Source of the DNA: Adhaeribacter terrigena
Lineage (GTDB): Bacteria > Bacteroidota > Bacteroidia > Cytophagales > Hymenobacteraceae
Assembly (NCBI RefSeq): GCF_016623615.1
Contig: NZ_JAEHFX010000009.1
Span: 150,257-214,256, forward strand
Direction: 5' to 3'
DNA length: 64,000 nt
Of the stretch, positions 57,105-64,000 are shown piece after piece; within the stretch, counting starts at the first letter, position 1, and each line of letters begins with the position of its first letter. Both the position numbers and the translations under genes were made by a program. Below the pieces are notes generated by a model that was not told where the DNA came from, did not search any database, and saw only the letters and a list, made by a program, of their open reading frames with translations.

Positions 57105-57965
57105 CTACTCAAACTCATAAAGATCCAGTCCGCTTTCCGAAAGCAAATAAACCAGGTCTTCGCCTACCAAAGCCTGCTTGTAATTTTGCACCGGCGGCAC
57201 ATCATAAACGCGCTCGGCAAAAGAATACAGGTTGAAAAAACGCAGCTTGCCGCCCGCTAAATAATACAATTCATCGCCCCGGAAACCAATGTAGGAAAGC
57301 TCCGGAAAAGGCAGCGTTTTCTTGTAATTGCCCAGGTTATCGAACACATAAATGCCGGTGGTCTTATCTACCACATACACCATATTCTGGTATTCGCGCA
57401 TGTAACGGATATCGGCTTTTTTGCGGTCGAAAGTTAAATTAAGCGGCGTGGTGCTCACAATTTCGGAAGTGCGCGGATCGTATTTCAGCAGCGAAAATTC
57501 GCTTTCGTTGAAAAGCCAGACGCGTTCGTCGGCAGCGGTAGTAGCAACTTTTATCAGGCCATCGGTAATGTCGCGCAGGCGAATGGTGGCAATGTTGTTC
57601 AGGAAACGGTCCAGGAGAATGATCTTCTGCTGGTCGTCGTAGAAAAGCATCACTTTCATGGCGTTCCAGGCTTCAATGGTGCCAATGTTGCCGGTGCGTG
57701 GCGGGGAATAGGTATTGATCAATTGGCCGGCTCCGTTGAACTGGTGCACGTTATTTTTGCGGTCGGTGAGGTAAATATTATTCAGCCGGTCAATAGACAT
57801 AGCTGCGGGCTGCGAAACATCCAGGTGCTGGCGCAAGGCAATGGATTGGGCATGGCTTTCCGGTGCATGAAAAAACGCTATGGAAAAAACGCAAAAAAGT
57901 AAAACCAGGGCGGCTTTACTTTTTTCCTCCGCTTTCGAAATGCTTAAGTTCCAGGTGCTTTCCAT
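57105..57965 (-). CDS. Secreted propeller-like hypothetical protein
   Basis: A 286-residue protein. A cytoplasmic-looking lead (ESTWNLSISKAEEKSKA) precedes a hydrophobic signal segment ending SHAQ. The mature part has repeated strand motifs of an NHL/YncE-like propeller (AMSIDRLNNIYLTDRKNNVHQF, IYVFDNLGNYKKTLPF, LVYLLSESGLDLYEF). The start overlaps the end of lpxH by about 50 bases. No ATG, GTG or TTG lies nearer the hydrophobic core, so the overlap seems real. The hydrophobic core (LLFCVFSIAFF) is encoded by a 30-bp dispersed element read on its minus strand. Function unknown. Confidence 0.72.
   Translation of the reverse strand: MESTWNLSISKAEEKSKAALVLLFCVFSIAFFHAPESHAQSIALRQHLDVSQPAAMSIDRLNNIYLTDRKNNVHQFNGAGQLINTYSPPRTGNIGTIEAWNAMKVMLFYDDQQKIILLDRFLNNIATIRLRDITDGLIKVATTAADERVWLFNESEFSLLKYDPRTSEIVSTTPLNLTFDRKKADIRYMREYQNMVYVVDKTTGIYVFDNLGNYKKTLPFPELSYIGFRGDELYYLAGGKLRFFNLYSFAERVYDVPPVQNYKQALVGEDLVYLLSESGLDLYEFE
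57872..57901 (+). repeat. 30-bp dispersed element encoding a signal-peptide core
   Basis: AAAACGCTATGGAAAA with AAAAAAGTA at the standard spacing. The complementary strand supplies the LLFCVFSIAFF codons of the secreted protein gene. Confidence 0.7.
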
Positions 57966-58701
57966 CATAAACGGCGTAAGAGCAATAATTGACCCATTCT
58001 CCCAGGTTTAAATAGCGGCTGTTTTCGCCAATTTTAATATCCAAAGGCAAATGCCTATGCCCGAAAACGTAATAATCGTGGTGTTCGCGGGCTTCGGTTT
58101 CTTTGCAGTAAATTACAAGCCACTCCTTATCTTCCCCGTGAAAAACCTCGTCTTCCTGGGTATTGCTGATGCGGCTGCGGCGGCTCCAGTAATTGGCCAC
58201 GCCAATACCCAGATTCGGGTGAACACGCGCAAAAAGCCATTGCGAAACCGGGCTGCTGAAAACTTTCTTCAGTACTTTATACGTGTGGTCTTTCGGTCCT
58301 AAACCATCGCCGTGGCCAATATGGAATTTCTGATCGCCAAGCATAACCGAAACCGGTTTGCGCAGCACCGGAATATTGAGTTCCCGGGTAAAATAATCGA
58401 ACATCCACATGTCGTGGTTGCCGGTAAAGAAATAAACCGGAATGCCTGCGTCCGTAATTTCGGCTAATTTGCCCTGGATCCGGATAAAGCCTTTCGGGAT
58501 GGCATGGCGGTATTCAAACCAGAAATCGAAAATATCGCCTAACAGGAAAATGGCCTGCGCTTGGTCTTTAATTTCATCCAACCAACGCACGATCTTTTTT
58601 TCGCGGGCTAAACTGCTGGCCGCATCGGGCACACCCAAATGAAAATCGGAAGCAAAAAAGATCTTTTTGCCGGGCTCCAGTTTAATCTTCGATAAGGTCA
58701 T
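57916..58701 (-). CDS. lpxH: UDP-2,3-diacylglucosamine diphosphatase (LpxH family)
   Basis: Calcineurin-like phosphoesterase of lipid A synthesis that forms lipid X. Metal motifs: SDFHLG (D19, H21), LLGDIFDFW, FTGNHDMW, HGDGLG and FGHRH. The YRHAIPKGF and YVFGHRHLPL segments fit LpxH/LpxI-replacing enzymes of Bacteroidota. Length 261. It overlaps both neighbours (20 bases with the LUD gene, about 50 with the propeller gene), so the cluster is tightly coupled. Confidence 0.9.
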   Translation of the reverse strand: MTLSKIKLEPGKKIFFASDFHLGVPDAASSLAREKKIVRWLDEIKDQAQAIFLLGDIFDFWFEYRHAIPKGFIRIQGKLAEITDAGIPVYFFTGNHDMWMFDYFTRELNIPVLRKPVSVMLGDQKFHIGHGDGLGPKDHTYKVLKKVFSSPVSQWLFARVHPNLGIGVANYWSRRSRISNTQEDEVFHGEDKEWLVIYCKETEAREHHDYYVFGHRHLPLDIKIGENSRYLNLGEWVNYCSYAVYDGKHLELKHFESGGKK

Positions 58702-59338
58702 CGATCAAAAATAATACGAGCTGTTTGGGGCCGTGTGCGCCCAGAACCAACGTTTTTTCAATATCGGCCGTGCGGCTCGGGCCGCTTACCAGACTCAGCA
58801 TGGAAGGCAGTTTGGGGGCATATTTTTCCCGAACGCTTAACAAAGCTTCTTTAATATCGGGCACCAGTTGGCTGGTATAAGCTACCACCAGGTGCTTTTC
58901 CGGATAAATGCTCAGCCGTCTGCCACCGGCATTAGCCGAACTTATCAAAATGCTGCCGGTGCGGGCCAGCAAGGCTTCGCAGGTAGTTAAGCCAACTTCA
59001 GCGTGTTTCAGAAAGTCTTTTTCATCGCCGTTGAAGTTTATTCCGGCGCCGAAAAGTTGTTTTTTCAGGTGCGATTCCCAGACAAAAAGATGCTGGATAT
59101 TATTTTCCTGTTTAAACTCGAAAAGCTGGTCGTAGAAATTTTCTTCCGATTCGCAGTAAATAAACTTGCCGCCGGTATGCAGGAAATTCTGCGCAAACAC
59201 GATCGAAAGGTCTTCATCGGCCAGCGGCGGGTAAACCGTAGAATTGAAATCGGGGGTAGGAGGCACAAAAGGCGCTGACTTAGCCAGCGCCTCCCGTACT
59301 TTCCGTAATACAATATCCTTAGACCGTGCTTCGTACAT
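58682..59338 (-). CDS. LUD-domain protein (LutC/YkgG family)
   Basis: A 218-residue LUD-domain protein. In lactate utilisation LutC works with LutA and LutB, which are absent here. The C-terminal blocks GLTTCEALLARTGSILISSANAGGRRLSIYPEKHLVVA and SLVSGPSRTADIEKTLVLGAHGP are characteristic. In Bacteroidota this gene commonly follows ftsH, as here, so it may have a different housekeeping role. The spacer to ftsH is almost exactly one 30-bp element. Confidence 0.88.
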   Translation of the reverse strand: MYEARSKDIVLRKVREALAKSAPFVPPTPDFNSTVYPPLADEDLSIVFAQNFLHTGGKFIYCESEENFYDQLFEFKQENNIQHLFVWESHLKKQLFGAGINFNGDEKDFLKHAEVGLTTCEALLARTGSILISSANAGGRRLSIYPEKHLVVAYTSQLVPDIKEALLSVREKYAPKLPSMLSLVSGPSRTADIEKTLVLGAHGPKQLVLFLIDDLIED

Positions 59339-59342
59339 TGTT

Positions 59343-59372
59343 TACTTTTTGAGTATTAAATGATAGCGTTTT
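59343..59372 (-). repeat. 30-bp dispersed element filling the ftsH-LUD spacer
   Basis: Minus-strand AAAACGCTATCATTTA with AAAAAGTA at the standard spacing. It begins on the last base of the ftsH TAA and ends four bases before the next ATG. Here it is inside a probable operon, not at a terminator. Confidence 0.82.
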
Positions 59373-61555
59373 TATTTATCGAACGAATACGTCTGCCCCG
59401 GTCTGATATTGGTGTCAGATCCCGGTTCATTAGCTGGATTATACCGGGAACCGGCTTCCGTATCAGGCGCTTTCGGGCCATTGCTCAGGTTGCCATCGGA
59501 AGGACCTTCGGTGGTATCTTCGTGTTCATTCTTATTCGAAAGCGGATGCGCTGTTTCCTGCTGTACTTCGCTCGCGGTTTTGCTGCGGTCGGTGCCGGCC
59601 GTGTGGGCCTGGTAAGCAGTTAACTTGGCAAACGGACGTGGGCCAACCAAACGCTCCAGATCGCTCTGGAACAGGATCTCTTTTTTCAGGAGTTCCTGGG
59701 CAACCAACTCCAGTTCATTCAGTTTCGAGCGGAGTAAAGCTTTCGTGTGTTCGTAAGCATTGCTGATAATGAGGCGAACTTCTTCGTCTATGGTCTGGGC
59801 AGTTGCTTCAGAATACGGTTTGTTGAAAGTCATGTCGCTTTGCTTCGAATCGTAGAAAGAAACGTTGCCGATCTTATCGTTCATACCATACATGGTTACA
59901 ATGCTGTACGCCATTTTGGTAATGCGTTCCAGATCGCTCAGCGCACCGGTAGAAATTTTTCCGAAGATAATTTCTTCCGCGGCGCGGCCTCCAAGAGCCA
60001 TGCACATTTCATCGATCAGCTGCTCGGTAGTGTACAGGAACTGCTCTTTTGGTAAATACTGGGCATAACCTAACGCAGCAATACCACGCGGCACAATGCT
60101 CACTTTTACTAACGGATCACAGTGCTCCAGGAACCAGCCGGTTATGGCGTGGCCGGCTTCGTGGTATGCTACAATGCCTTTTTCTTCCGGCGAAATGATC
60201 TTGTTCTTCTTCTCCAAACCACCGATCACACGGTCAATGGCATCGTTGAAGTCCTGCATTTCCACCGCTTTTTTGTTCCGGCGGGCCGCAATTAAAGCAG
60301 CTTCGTTACAAACGTTGGCAATTTCGGCACCGGCAAAACCAGGAGTCTGGGCTGCCAGTTTTTTCGCATCTACATCAGTAGATAACGTAAGCGGCTTTAA
60401 GTGTACATTAAAAATTTCAGTACGGCCGTTAATATCCGGTTTATCGATGGAAATCTGGCGGTCGAAACGGCCCGGACGCAGTAACGCAGAGTCAAGCGTA
60501 TCCGGGCGGTTGGTGGCAGCCAGGATAATTACGCCGGAATCGGTAGAGAAACCGTCCATTTCCACGAGCAGAGAGTTCAGGGTATTTTCGCGTTCGTCGT
60601 TACCACCTGGCACTTGTCCGCGGCTACGGCTGCGGCCAATGGCATCGATCTCATCAATAAAGATGATACACGGCGCTTTGGCTTTGGCTTGTTTGAAAAG
60701 GTCGCGTACGCGGGCTGCACCCACGCCAACGAACATTTCTACGAAGTCGGAACCGGAAAGCGAGAAGAACGGTACATCGGCTTCGCCGGCAACGGCTTTG
60801 GCCAGTAAGGTTTTACCCGTGCCCGGAGGACCTACCAGTAATGCACCTTTCGGGATCTTACCGCCCAGAATGGTGAATTTGGTTGGGTTCTTCAGGAATT
60901 CTACAATTTCCTGGATCTCTTCTTTCGCTTCTTCTAAACCGGCTACGTCTTTGAACGTGATCTTTACCTTGTTTTCAGCATCGAAAAGAGCCGCTTTAGA
61001 TTTGCCAATGTTGAAGATCTGGCCGCCCGGTCCGCCGCTGGAAACGCGGCGCATCATGAACCAGAAACCAACCATAAGCAGAATCAAAAAGCCCCAGCTG
61101 GTCAGGAAATCACCGAAACCGGTCCGTTTTTCCATGTTCAGGCTCAGCCACTCTTCGCGCGGTATTTTTTCTTTTTCCTGGAATTTCTCCAGGTCTTCCT
61201 TGAAAATTTCCGGCGAAATAATGGTGAAATGGTACTGCGCGCCCTGCTCTAAAGCAAAAGCCCCGCGGTTGGCCAGGTCATTCTTATATTTTTCGTTCTT
61301 CAACGCTTCATTTTTCAGCGTAACTTCCACCACTTTGTCGTTCACGATGTTGATGCGCTGCACGTCGCGGCTTTTAACCATGTCTTCGAACCGGCGCTGA
61401 TCGATCTCAACGGTGGTGTTGCTGCGGTTAAAATACAGGATGCTGAAAATAAGCAGGGTTAACGCCGCTAAAACCCATATTTGCATGGTAGGTTTGGGAG
61501 GCGTGGTGGGAAGGTTGATCTTTTTCTTTTTGTTATTCGGGGTTTTATCTGCCAT
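59372..61555 (-). CDS. ftsH: ATP-dependent zinc metalloprotease FtsH
   Basis: Membrane protease that degrades unassembled and regulatory proteins. Two N-terminal spans (about 26-42 and 152-168) flank the periplasmic domain. AAA motifs: Walker A GPPGTGKT (242-249), Walker B IIFIDEID (297-304), the SRH region with RPGRFDRQI. The zinc site is HEAGH (465-469). The C-terminal ~75 residues are a disordered Glu/Ser/Thr/Asn tail absent from E. coli FtsH. Length 727 is slightly long because of that tail. rsfS lies upstream on the same strand. Confidence 0.96.
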   Translation of the reverse strand: MADKTPNNKKKKINLPTTPPKPTMQIWVLAALTLLIFSILYFNRSNTTVEIDQRRFEDMVKSRDVQRINIVNDKVVEVTLKNEALKNEKYKNDLANRGAFALEQGAQYHFTIISPEIFKEDLEKFQEKEKIPREEWLSLNMEKRTGFGDFLTSWGFLILLMVGFWFMMRRVSSGGPGGQIFNIGKSKAALFDAENKVKITFKDVAGLEEAKEEIQEIVEFLKNPTKFTILGGKIPKGALLVGPPGTGKTLLAKAVAGEADVPFFSLSGSDFVEMFVGVGAARVRDLFKQAKAKAPCIIFIDEIDAIGRSRSRGQVPGGNDERENTLNSLLVEMDGFSTDSGVIILAATNRPDTLDSALLRPGRFDRQISIDKPDINGRTEIFNVHLKPLTLSTDVDAKKLAAQTPGFAGAEIANVCNEAALIAARRNKKAVEMQDFNDAIDRVIGGLEKKNKIISPEEKGIVAYHEAGHAITGWFLEHCDPLVKVSIVPRGIAALGYAQYLPKEQFLYTTEQLIDEMCMALGGRAAEEIIFGKISTGALSDLERITKMAYSIVTMYGMNDKIGNVSFYDSKQSDMTFNKPYSEATAQTIDEEVRLIISNAYEHTKALLRSKLNELELVAQELLKKEILFQSDLERLVGPRPFAKLTAYQAHTAGTDRSKTASEVQQETAHPLSNKNEHEDTTEGPSDGNLSNGPKAPDTEAGSRYNPANEPGSDTNIRPGQTYSFDK

Positions 61556-61638
61556 TGGAATTGTATCAGTTCTAAAAACTAAATGGGAACAGGTATGATT
61601 GCGTTTGTTTAGCTAATAACGCACAAAGCCGCCGATTA

Positions 61639-62010
61639 TTAGTCTGCGATCTGCTTGATCTGCGCATCGCCCCAAAGCTCTTCCAGCGCATAGAACTGGC
61701 GTTTGTCTTTCAGGAAAATGTGGGCTACCACGCTTACGTAATCGAGCAGGATCCATTCTTTATTCAGGCGGCCTTCACTTTGCCACGGATCTTCCTGGGC
61801 AATTTTGTAAACCTCTTCTTCTATAGAACGGGCAATGGCATCGAGCTGGCTATCGGAGTTGGCCGAACAGATCACGAAGTAATCGGAAACGGCGTTTTTT
61901 AAGGATTTCAGATTAAGTACTACAATGTCAGTACCTTTTTTTTCCTGCATGCCTTTTACAATAAGGTCTGCCAAGATGTCCGATTCATCCTTAAGTTTGG
62001 ATTGTGTCAT
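61639..62010 (-). CDS. rsfS: Ribosomal silencing factor RsfS
   Basis: A 123-residue protein of the RsfS/YbeB/Iojap family that binds L14 and blocks subunit joining during starvation. Signature segments: MQEKKGTDIVVLNL, VSDYFVICSANSDSQLDAI and EWILLDYVSVVAHIFL. First gene of the rsfS-ftsH-LUD-lpxH strand. Divergent from birA with a 40-base gap. Confidence 0.94.
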   Translation of the reverse strand: MTQSKLKDESDILADLIVKGMQEKKGTDIVVLNLKSLKNAVSDYFVICSANSDSQLDAIARSIEEEVYKIAQEDPWQSEGRLNKEWILLDYVSVVAHIFLKDKRQFYALEELWGDAQIKQIAD

Positions 62011-62020
62011 TTCTGGTTGT

Positions 62021-62028
62021 TAAATTTG
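62021..62028 (+). promoter_or_regulatory. TAAATTTG -7 box for birA
   Basis: Exact TAnnTTTG match 22 bases before the TTG start; a TTTG at 61996-61999 lies 21 bases upstream, close to the ideal 19. Confidence 0.5.
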
Positions 62029-62050
62029 TTCTGTAAAATTAGCAAATTCT

Positions 62051-62812
62051 TTGGACAATATTTCGCCTCAAACGCGCTTTACGGGCAGGCAATTCGTTTT
62101 TTTGCCCGTATGTGCTTCTACCAATACGGTAGCGCAACAATTTTTAATCAAAAATGAAGCCACGGAGGGTTGTGTCATTCTTACGGAGAACCAGACGGCC
62201 GGCCGCGGGCAGCGCGGAAATAACTGGGAAGCAGGCACCGGACTGAACCTGACGCTTTCGGTAATCTATAAACCCGTATTTTTAGCCGCTTCCGATCAGT
62301 TCTTTTTGAATATGGCCGTTTCGCTGGGAGTTGCTGATTTGCTGAAACGGTTTTTACCCGCCGGGGTTCTGCTCAAATGGCCCAACGACCTTTATTTTCT
62401 GGAAAAAAAACTGGGCGGCATTCTCATCGAAAACAGCATCAGCGGTTCCACTTTGCAAAATTCCGTGATCGGCATTGGCCTGAACGTAAACCAGGTTGTT
62501 TTTGATAATCCTAACGCGGTTTCGATGAAGCAGATTACCGGGCAAAATTATGCGCTGAAAAATTTAACCGAAGTTTTACTTGAATGCCTGGAAAAACGGT
62601 ATCTGGAATTGCAGCAAAAGTCGCGGCTCCAAATGCAGCAGGAATACTGGAACCAGCTTTTAGGTTTCGGCGAATTCCGGTTGTTTGAAGCAGCAGGAAA
62701 AATTATTCAGGGGAAAATTGTAGGCACCGACGAATACGGCCGCTTACAGCTGGAAACCGAAAAAGGCCTGCAAACCTTCGATCTCAAAGAAATCAAATTC
62801 CTGTTTTCCTGA
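62051..62812 (+). CDS. birA: Biotin-[acetyl-CoA-carboxylase] ligase BirA
   Basis: Attaches biotin to the carboxyl-carrier lysine. The 253-residue protein has only the catalytic and C-terminal domains: STNTVAQQ, the biotinyl-AMP loop TAGRGQRGNNW, LLKWPNDLYF..KKLGGILIE and IGIGLNVNQ. The N-terminal winged helix of repressor-type BirA is missing, so it is a group I ligase without DNA binding. The start is TTG. Divergent from rsfS, a common Bacteroidota arrangement. Confidence 0.94.
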   Translation: MDNISPQTRFTGRQFVFLPVCASTNTVAQQFLIKNEATEGCVILTENQTAGRGQRGNNWEAGTGLNLTLSVIYKPVFLAASDQFFLNMAVSLGVADLLKRFLPAGVLLKWPNDLYFLEKKLGGILIENSISGSTLQNSVIGIGLNVNQVVFDNPNAVSMKQITGQNYALKNLTEVLLECLEKRYLELQQKSRLQMQQEYWNQLLGFGEFRLFEAAGKIIQGKIVGTDEYGRLQLETEKGLQTFDLKEIKFLFS

Positions 62813-62819
62813 AGCTTGA

Positions 62820-62849
62820 AAAACGCTATGGTTTTAGGGGTAAAAACTC
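62820..62849 (+). repeat. 30-bp dispersed element after birA
   Basis: AAAACGCTATGGTTTT with AAAAACTC, full consensus, seven bases after the birA stop and nine bases before the stop of the convergent gene. Confidence 0.88.
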
Positions 62850-62858
62850 TGCGGACAT

Positions 62859-63410
62859 TTATTCTTTCGTTCGCAAAGTCATATTTACTTTTACCTGCAC
62901 CGTTTCGGCAATGGTCTCGAAAAGCAGGCGCGGAATTCTAATGTTGTGGTTGGAGATCTTTACCGGAAACAGGGCCTCCAGTGTCAGCCGGTTTTTATCG
63001 GAAACAATTACCCCATGAATGGTTCTTTCCTGCGAAACGCCATGAATGGTCAGTTTTCCGACGGCCGTTACGGGGTAGGTTCCGGGAATGGAAAAATTAG
63101 TACTGTCCAGTAGTTTGCCGGTAAACGTGGCCCGCGGATATTTTTCGCTTTCCAGGTAACTTTCGTTGAAATGCTCCTGCATCAGGGCGCGTTCAAATTT
63201 AAAGCTTTCTATGGGAATGCTGAACGCAAAGGTGCGGTCTTCTAATCTTAACGCCCCGCCTAACTTTACCGAATGCGCTTCGATGTTCTGAATAAAGGCT
63301 TCGGAAAGAAAATAAACGTGGCCGTTATTGGCAGTATACGTTTGCGCCGCAACCGGAATGGCTGTTGCCAAAAATAAAACGGTATAGAAAATGCGCCAAA
63401 AAGTATGCAT
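62859..63410 (-). CDS. YceI-family secreted lipid-binding-like protein
   Basis: A 183-residue protein with a signal peptide (FYTVLFLATAIPVAAQ) and a YceI-type lipocalin-like barrel: FAFSIPIESFKF, FNESYLESEKYPRATFTGKL, YPVTAVGKLTIHGVSQERTI and VKVNMTL. The HFNESYLESEKYP block is diagnostic. Family members bind polyisoprenoids or amphiphiles. Codons 3-12 lie in a 30-bp dispersed element read on its minus strand. Confidence 0.88.
   Translation of the reverse strand: MHTFWRIFYTVLFLATAIPVAAQTYTANNGHVYFLSEAFIQNIEAHSVKLGGALRLEDRTFAFSIPIESFKFERALMQEHFNESYLESEKYPRATFTGKLLDSTNFSIPGTYPVTAVGKLTIHGVSQERTIHGVIVSDKNRLTLEALFPVKISNHNIRIPRLLFETIAETVQVKVNMTLRTKE
63376..63405 (+). repeat. 30-bp dispersed element within a signal-peptide coding region
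   Basis: AAAACGGTATAGAAAA with AAAAAGTA at the standard spacing; the complement encodes TFWRIFYTVL of the YceI protein. Confidence 0.65.
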
Positions 63411-63513
63411 AGCAGGTAGCGGCCGAGGTTTTGAGTTGGTAGATGCTGCAATTATAAAAGAATATAAAAGTATAACCTAAACCGTTCTGCTAAGGATTTT
63501 ATTAATCCGGTAT

Positions 63514-63556
63514 AAAAAAAAGCTGCAACCCGATTTTAGAGGTTGCAGCTTTTTTA
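63514..63556 (-). terminator. Terminator of the downstream T9SS gene
   Basis: AAAAGCTGCAACC / GGTTGCAGCTTTT stem; A/T runs on both sides. It follows, on the minus strand, the stop of the partial gene at 63605. Confidence 0.88.
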
Positions 63557-63604
63557 CTCGGAAGTTTGTACTATAAAGATCATTTTCTAAAAGCGTTACT
63601 GCAA

Positions 63605-64000
63605 TTACTGCACGACGATCTTCTGGTGGGTGATGGCTGAGCCGTTCTGCAGGGAGATCAAATAGATGCCCGGCTTTAAGTTATGCTGTTTCAGGTTCAG
63701 TTTCAGGGTCTGGGCGCCATTCAGGCTGCGGTCCAGGATCAGGCGGCCGTTCAGGTCCCGTACCTGCACCGTAGCGGTTTCGTTGCCGGCCAGGGCGCGT
63801 TCCAGTTTCAGGCTTACTTCACCGCCCGTTACCGGGTTCGGAAACACGGTCAGTTTCATTTCCGGGGCGCCTTTGCTTTCAATCACTACGATCTTGCTGT
63901 AAGCCGAAGTGCCGTCGTGGTCCACTTGTTTCAGGCGGTAGTAGTTCTTGCCCGCAGCAGGCTGGGTGTGGGTGAAGGCATATTTATGGGCCATGGCCGA
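63605..64000 (-). CDS. T9SS type A sorting-domain protein, C-terminal part
   Basis: The 3' end of a gene that continues past the right edge, so the start is not visible. The last ~130 codons carry an FTHTQPAAGKNYYRLKQVD strand typical of the region before T9SS sorting domains, then VFPNPVTGGEVSLKLE, VRDLNGRLILDRSL, LKPGIYLISLQNG and a basic HQKIVVQ end. The full protein is probably a large secreted or surface adhesin or enzyme. The 5' part is needed for any function call. Confidence 0.85.
   Translation of the reverse strand, partial: SAMAHKYAFTHTQPAAGKNYYRLKQVDHDGTSAYSKIVVIESKGAPEMKLTVFPNPVTGGEVSLKLERALAGNETATVQVRDLNGRLILDRSLNGAQTLKLNLKQHNLKPGIYLISLQNGSAITHQKIVVQ

Noticed and set aside
1..64000. 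tRNA, rRNA, transposase, integrase or phage genes
   Set aside because: No cloverleaf-type TTCGA loops with matching arms, no IS-type frames and no phage structural genes were found by eye.

Overview
The window looks like chromosomal DNA of an aerobic, gliding-type Bacteroidota, most likely a Cytophagales/Hymenobacteraceae relative. The reasons are gldH, porZ, T9SS sorting-domain proteins of types A and B, Bacteroidota promoters with TAnnTTTG -7 boxes, weak use of Shine-Dalgarno sites and frequent TTG/GTG starts. The genus is my inference. No rRNA, tRNA, CRISPR array, transposase, integrase or phage gene was recognised.

Layout. 0.3-5.3 kb: cytochrome c maturation operon ccmB-ccmC-ccmD-like-ccmE-ccmF. 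5.4-10.2 kb (minus): two paralogous T9SS cargo proteins flanking an esterase, a membrane-anchored MutS-family ATPase and a cold-shock-domain protein. 10.3-14.3 kb (plus): Rossmann/DUF2520 protein, [2Fe-2S] ferredoxin, iscX, DUF1648 protein, KdsC-like phosphatase, cold-shock protein, UbiA prenyltransferase. 14.5-18.3 kb: Omp85-type barrel, purN, purH. 18.7-24.2 kb: the mreB-mreC-mreD-mrdA-rodA cell-shape operon. 24.2-27.8 kb: small proteins, a Pro/Ala-rich protein, a second ferredoxin, tdk. 27.9-35.7 kb: T9SS type A and type B cargo, porZ, recO. 35.7-38.9 kb (minus): three FKBP-type PPIases and nrnA. 39.3-43.2 kb: ndk, a repeat-rich intergenic island, an APC permease, a ComEA-like HhH membrane protein. 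43.2-49.1 kb: large SF1 helicase, lipoprotein, NmrA-like protein. 49.4-53.5 kb: a FUS-like low-complexity protein divergent from a cold-shock gene, an EEP-family membrane protein, gldH. 53.5-62.0 kb (minus): ricT, hypotheticals, lpxH, a LUD protein, ftsH, rsfS. Then birA (plus), a YceI protein and the 3' end of another T9SS cargo gene.

The strongest unexplained signal is a dispersed 30-bp bipartite element: AAAACGSTAYGSTTTT, six variable bases, then AAAAAGTC (or AAAAACTC/AAAACTG). I found about 47 matches by eye, on both strands. Most lie in intergenic DNA, often directly after stop codons or as inverted pairs bracketing a terminator stem. Some lie inside genes or form signal-peptide codons. 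Density, layout (core plus spaced A-tract) and gene-end location resemble bacterial DNA uptake sequences, and a ComEA-like HhH gene is present, but that function is only a hypothesis. A second signal is a composite repeat of about 350-420 bp present twice in inverted orientation (24.5-24.8 and 40.1-40.5 kb). Third is a 533-residue bacterial protein whose composition mimics eukaryotic FUS/FET prion-like domains, encoded next to a cold-shock protein.

Limits: everything was read by eye, without alignment or profile searches. Family names rest on visible motifs. Coordinates of hairpins and repeats may be off by a base or two.
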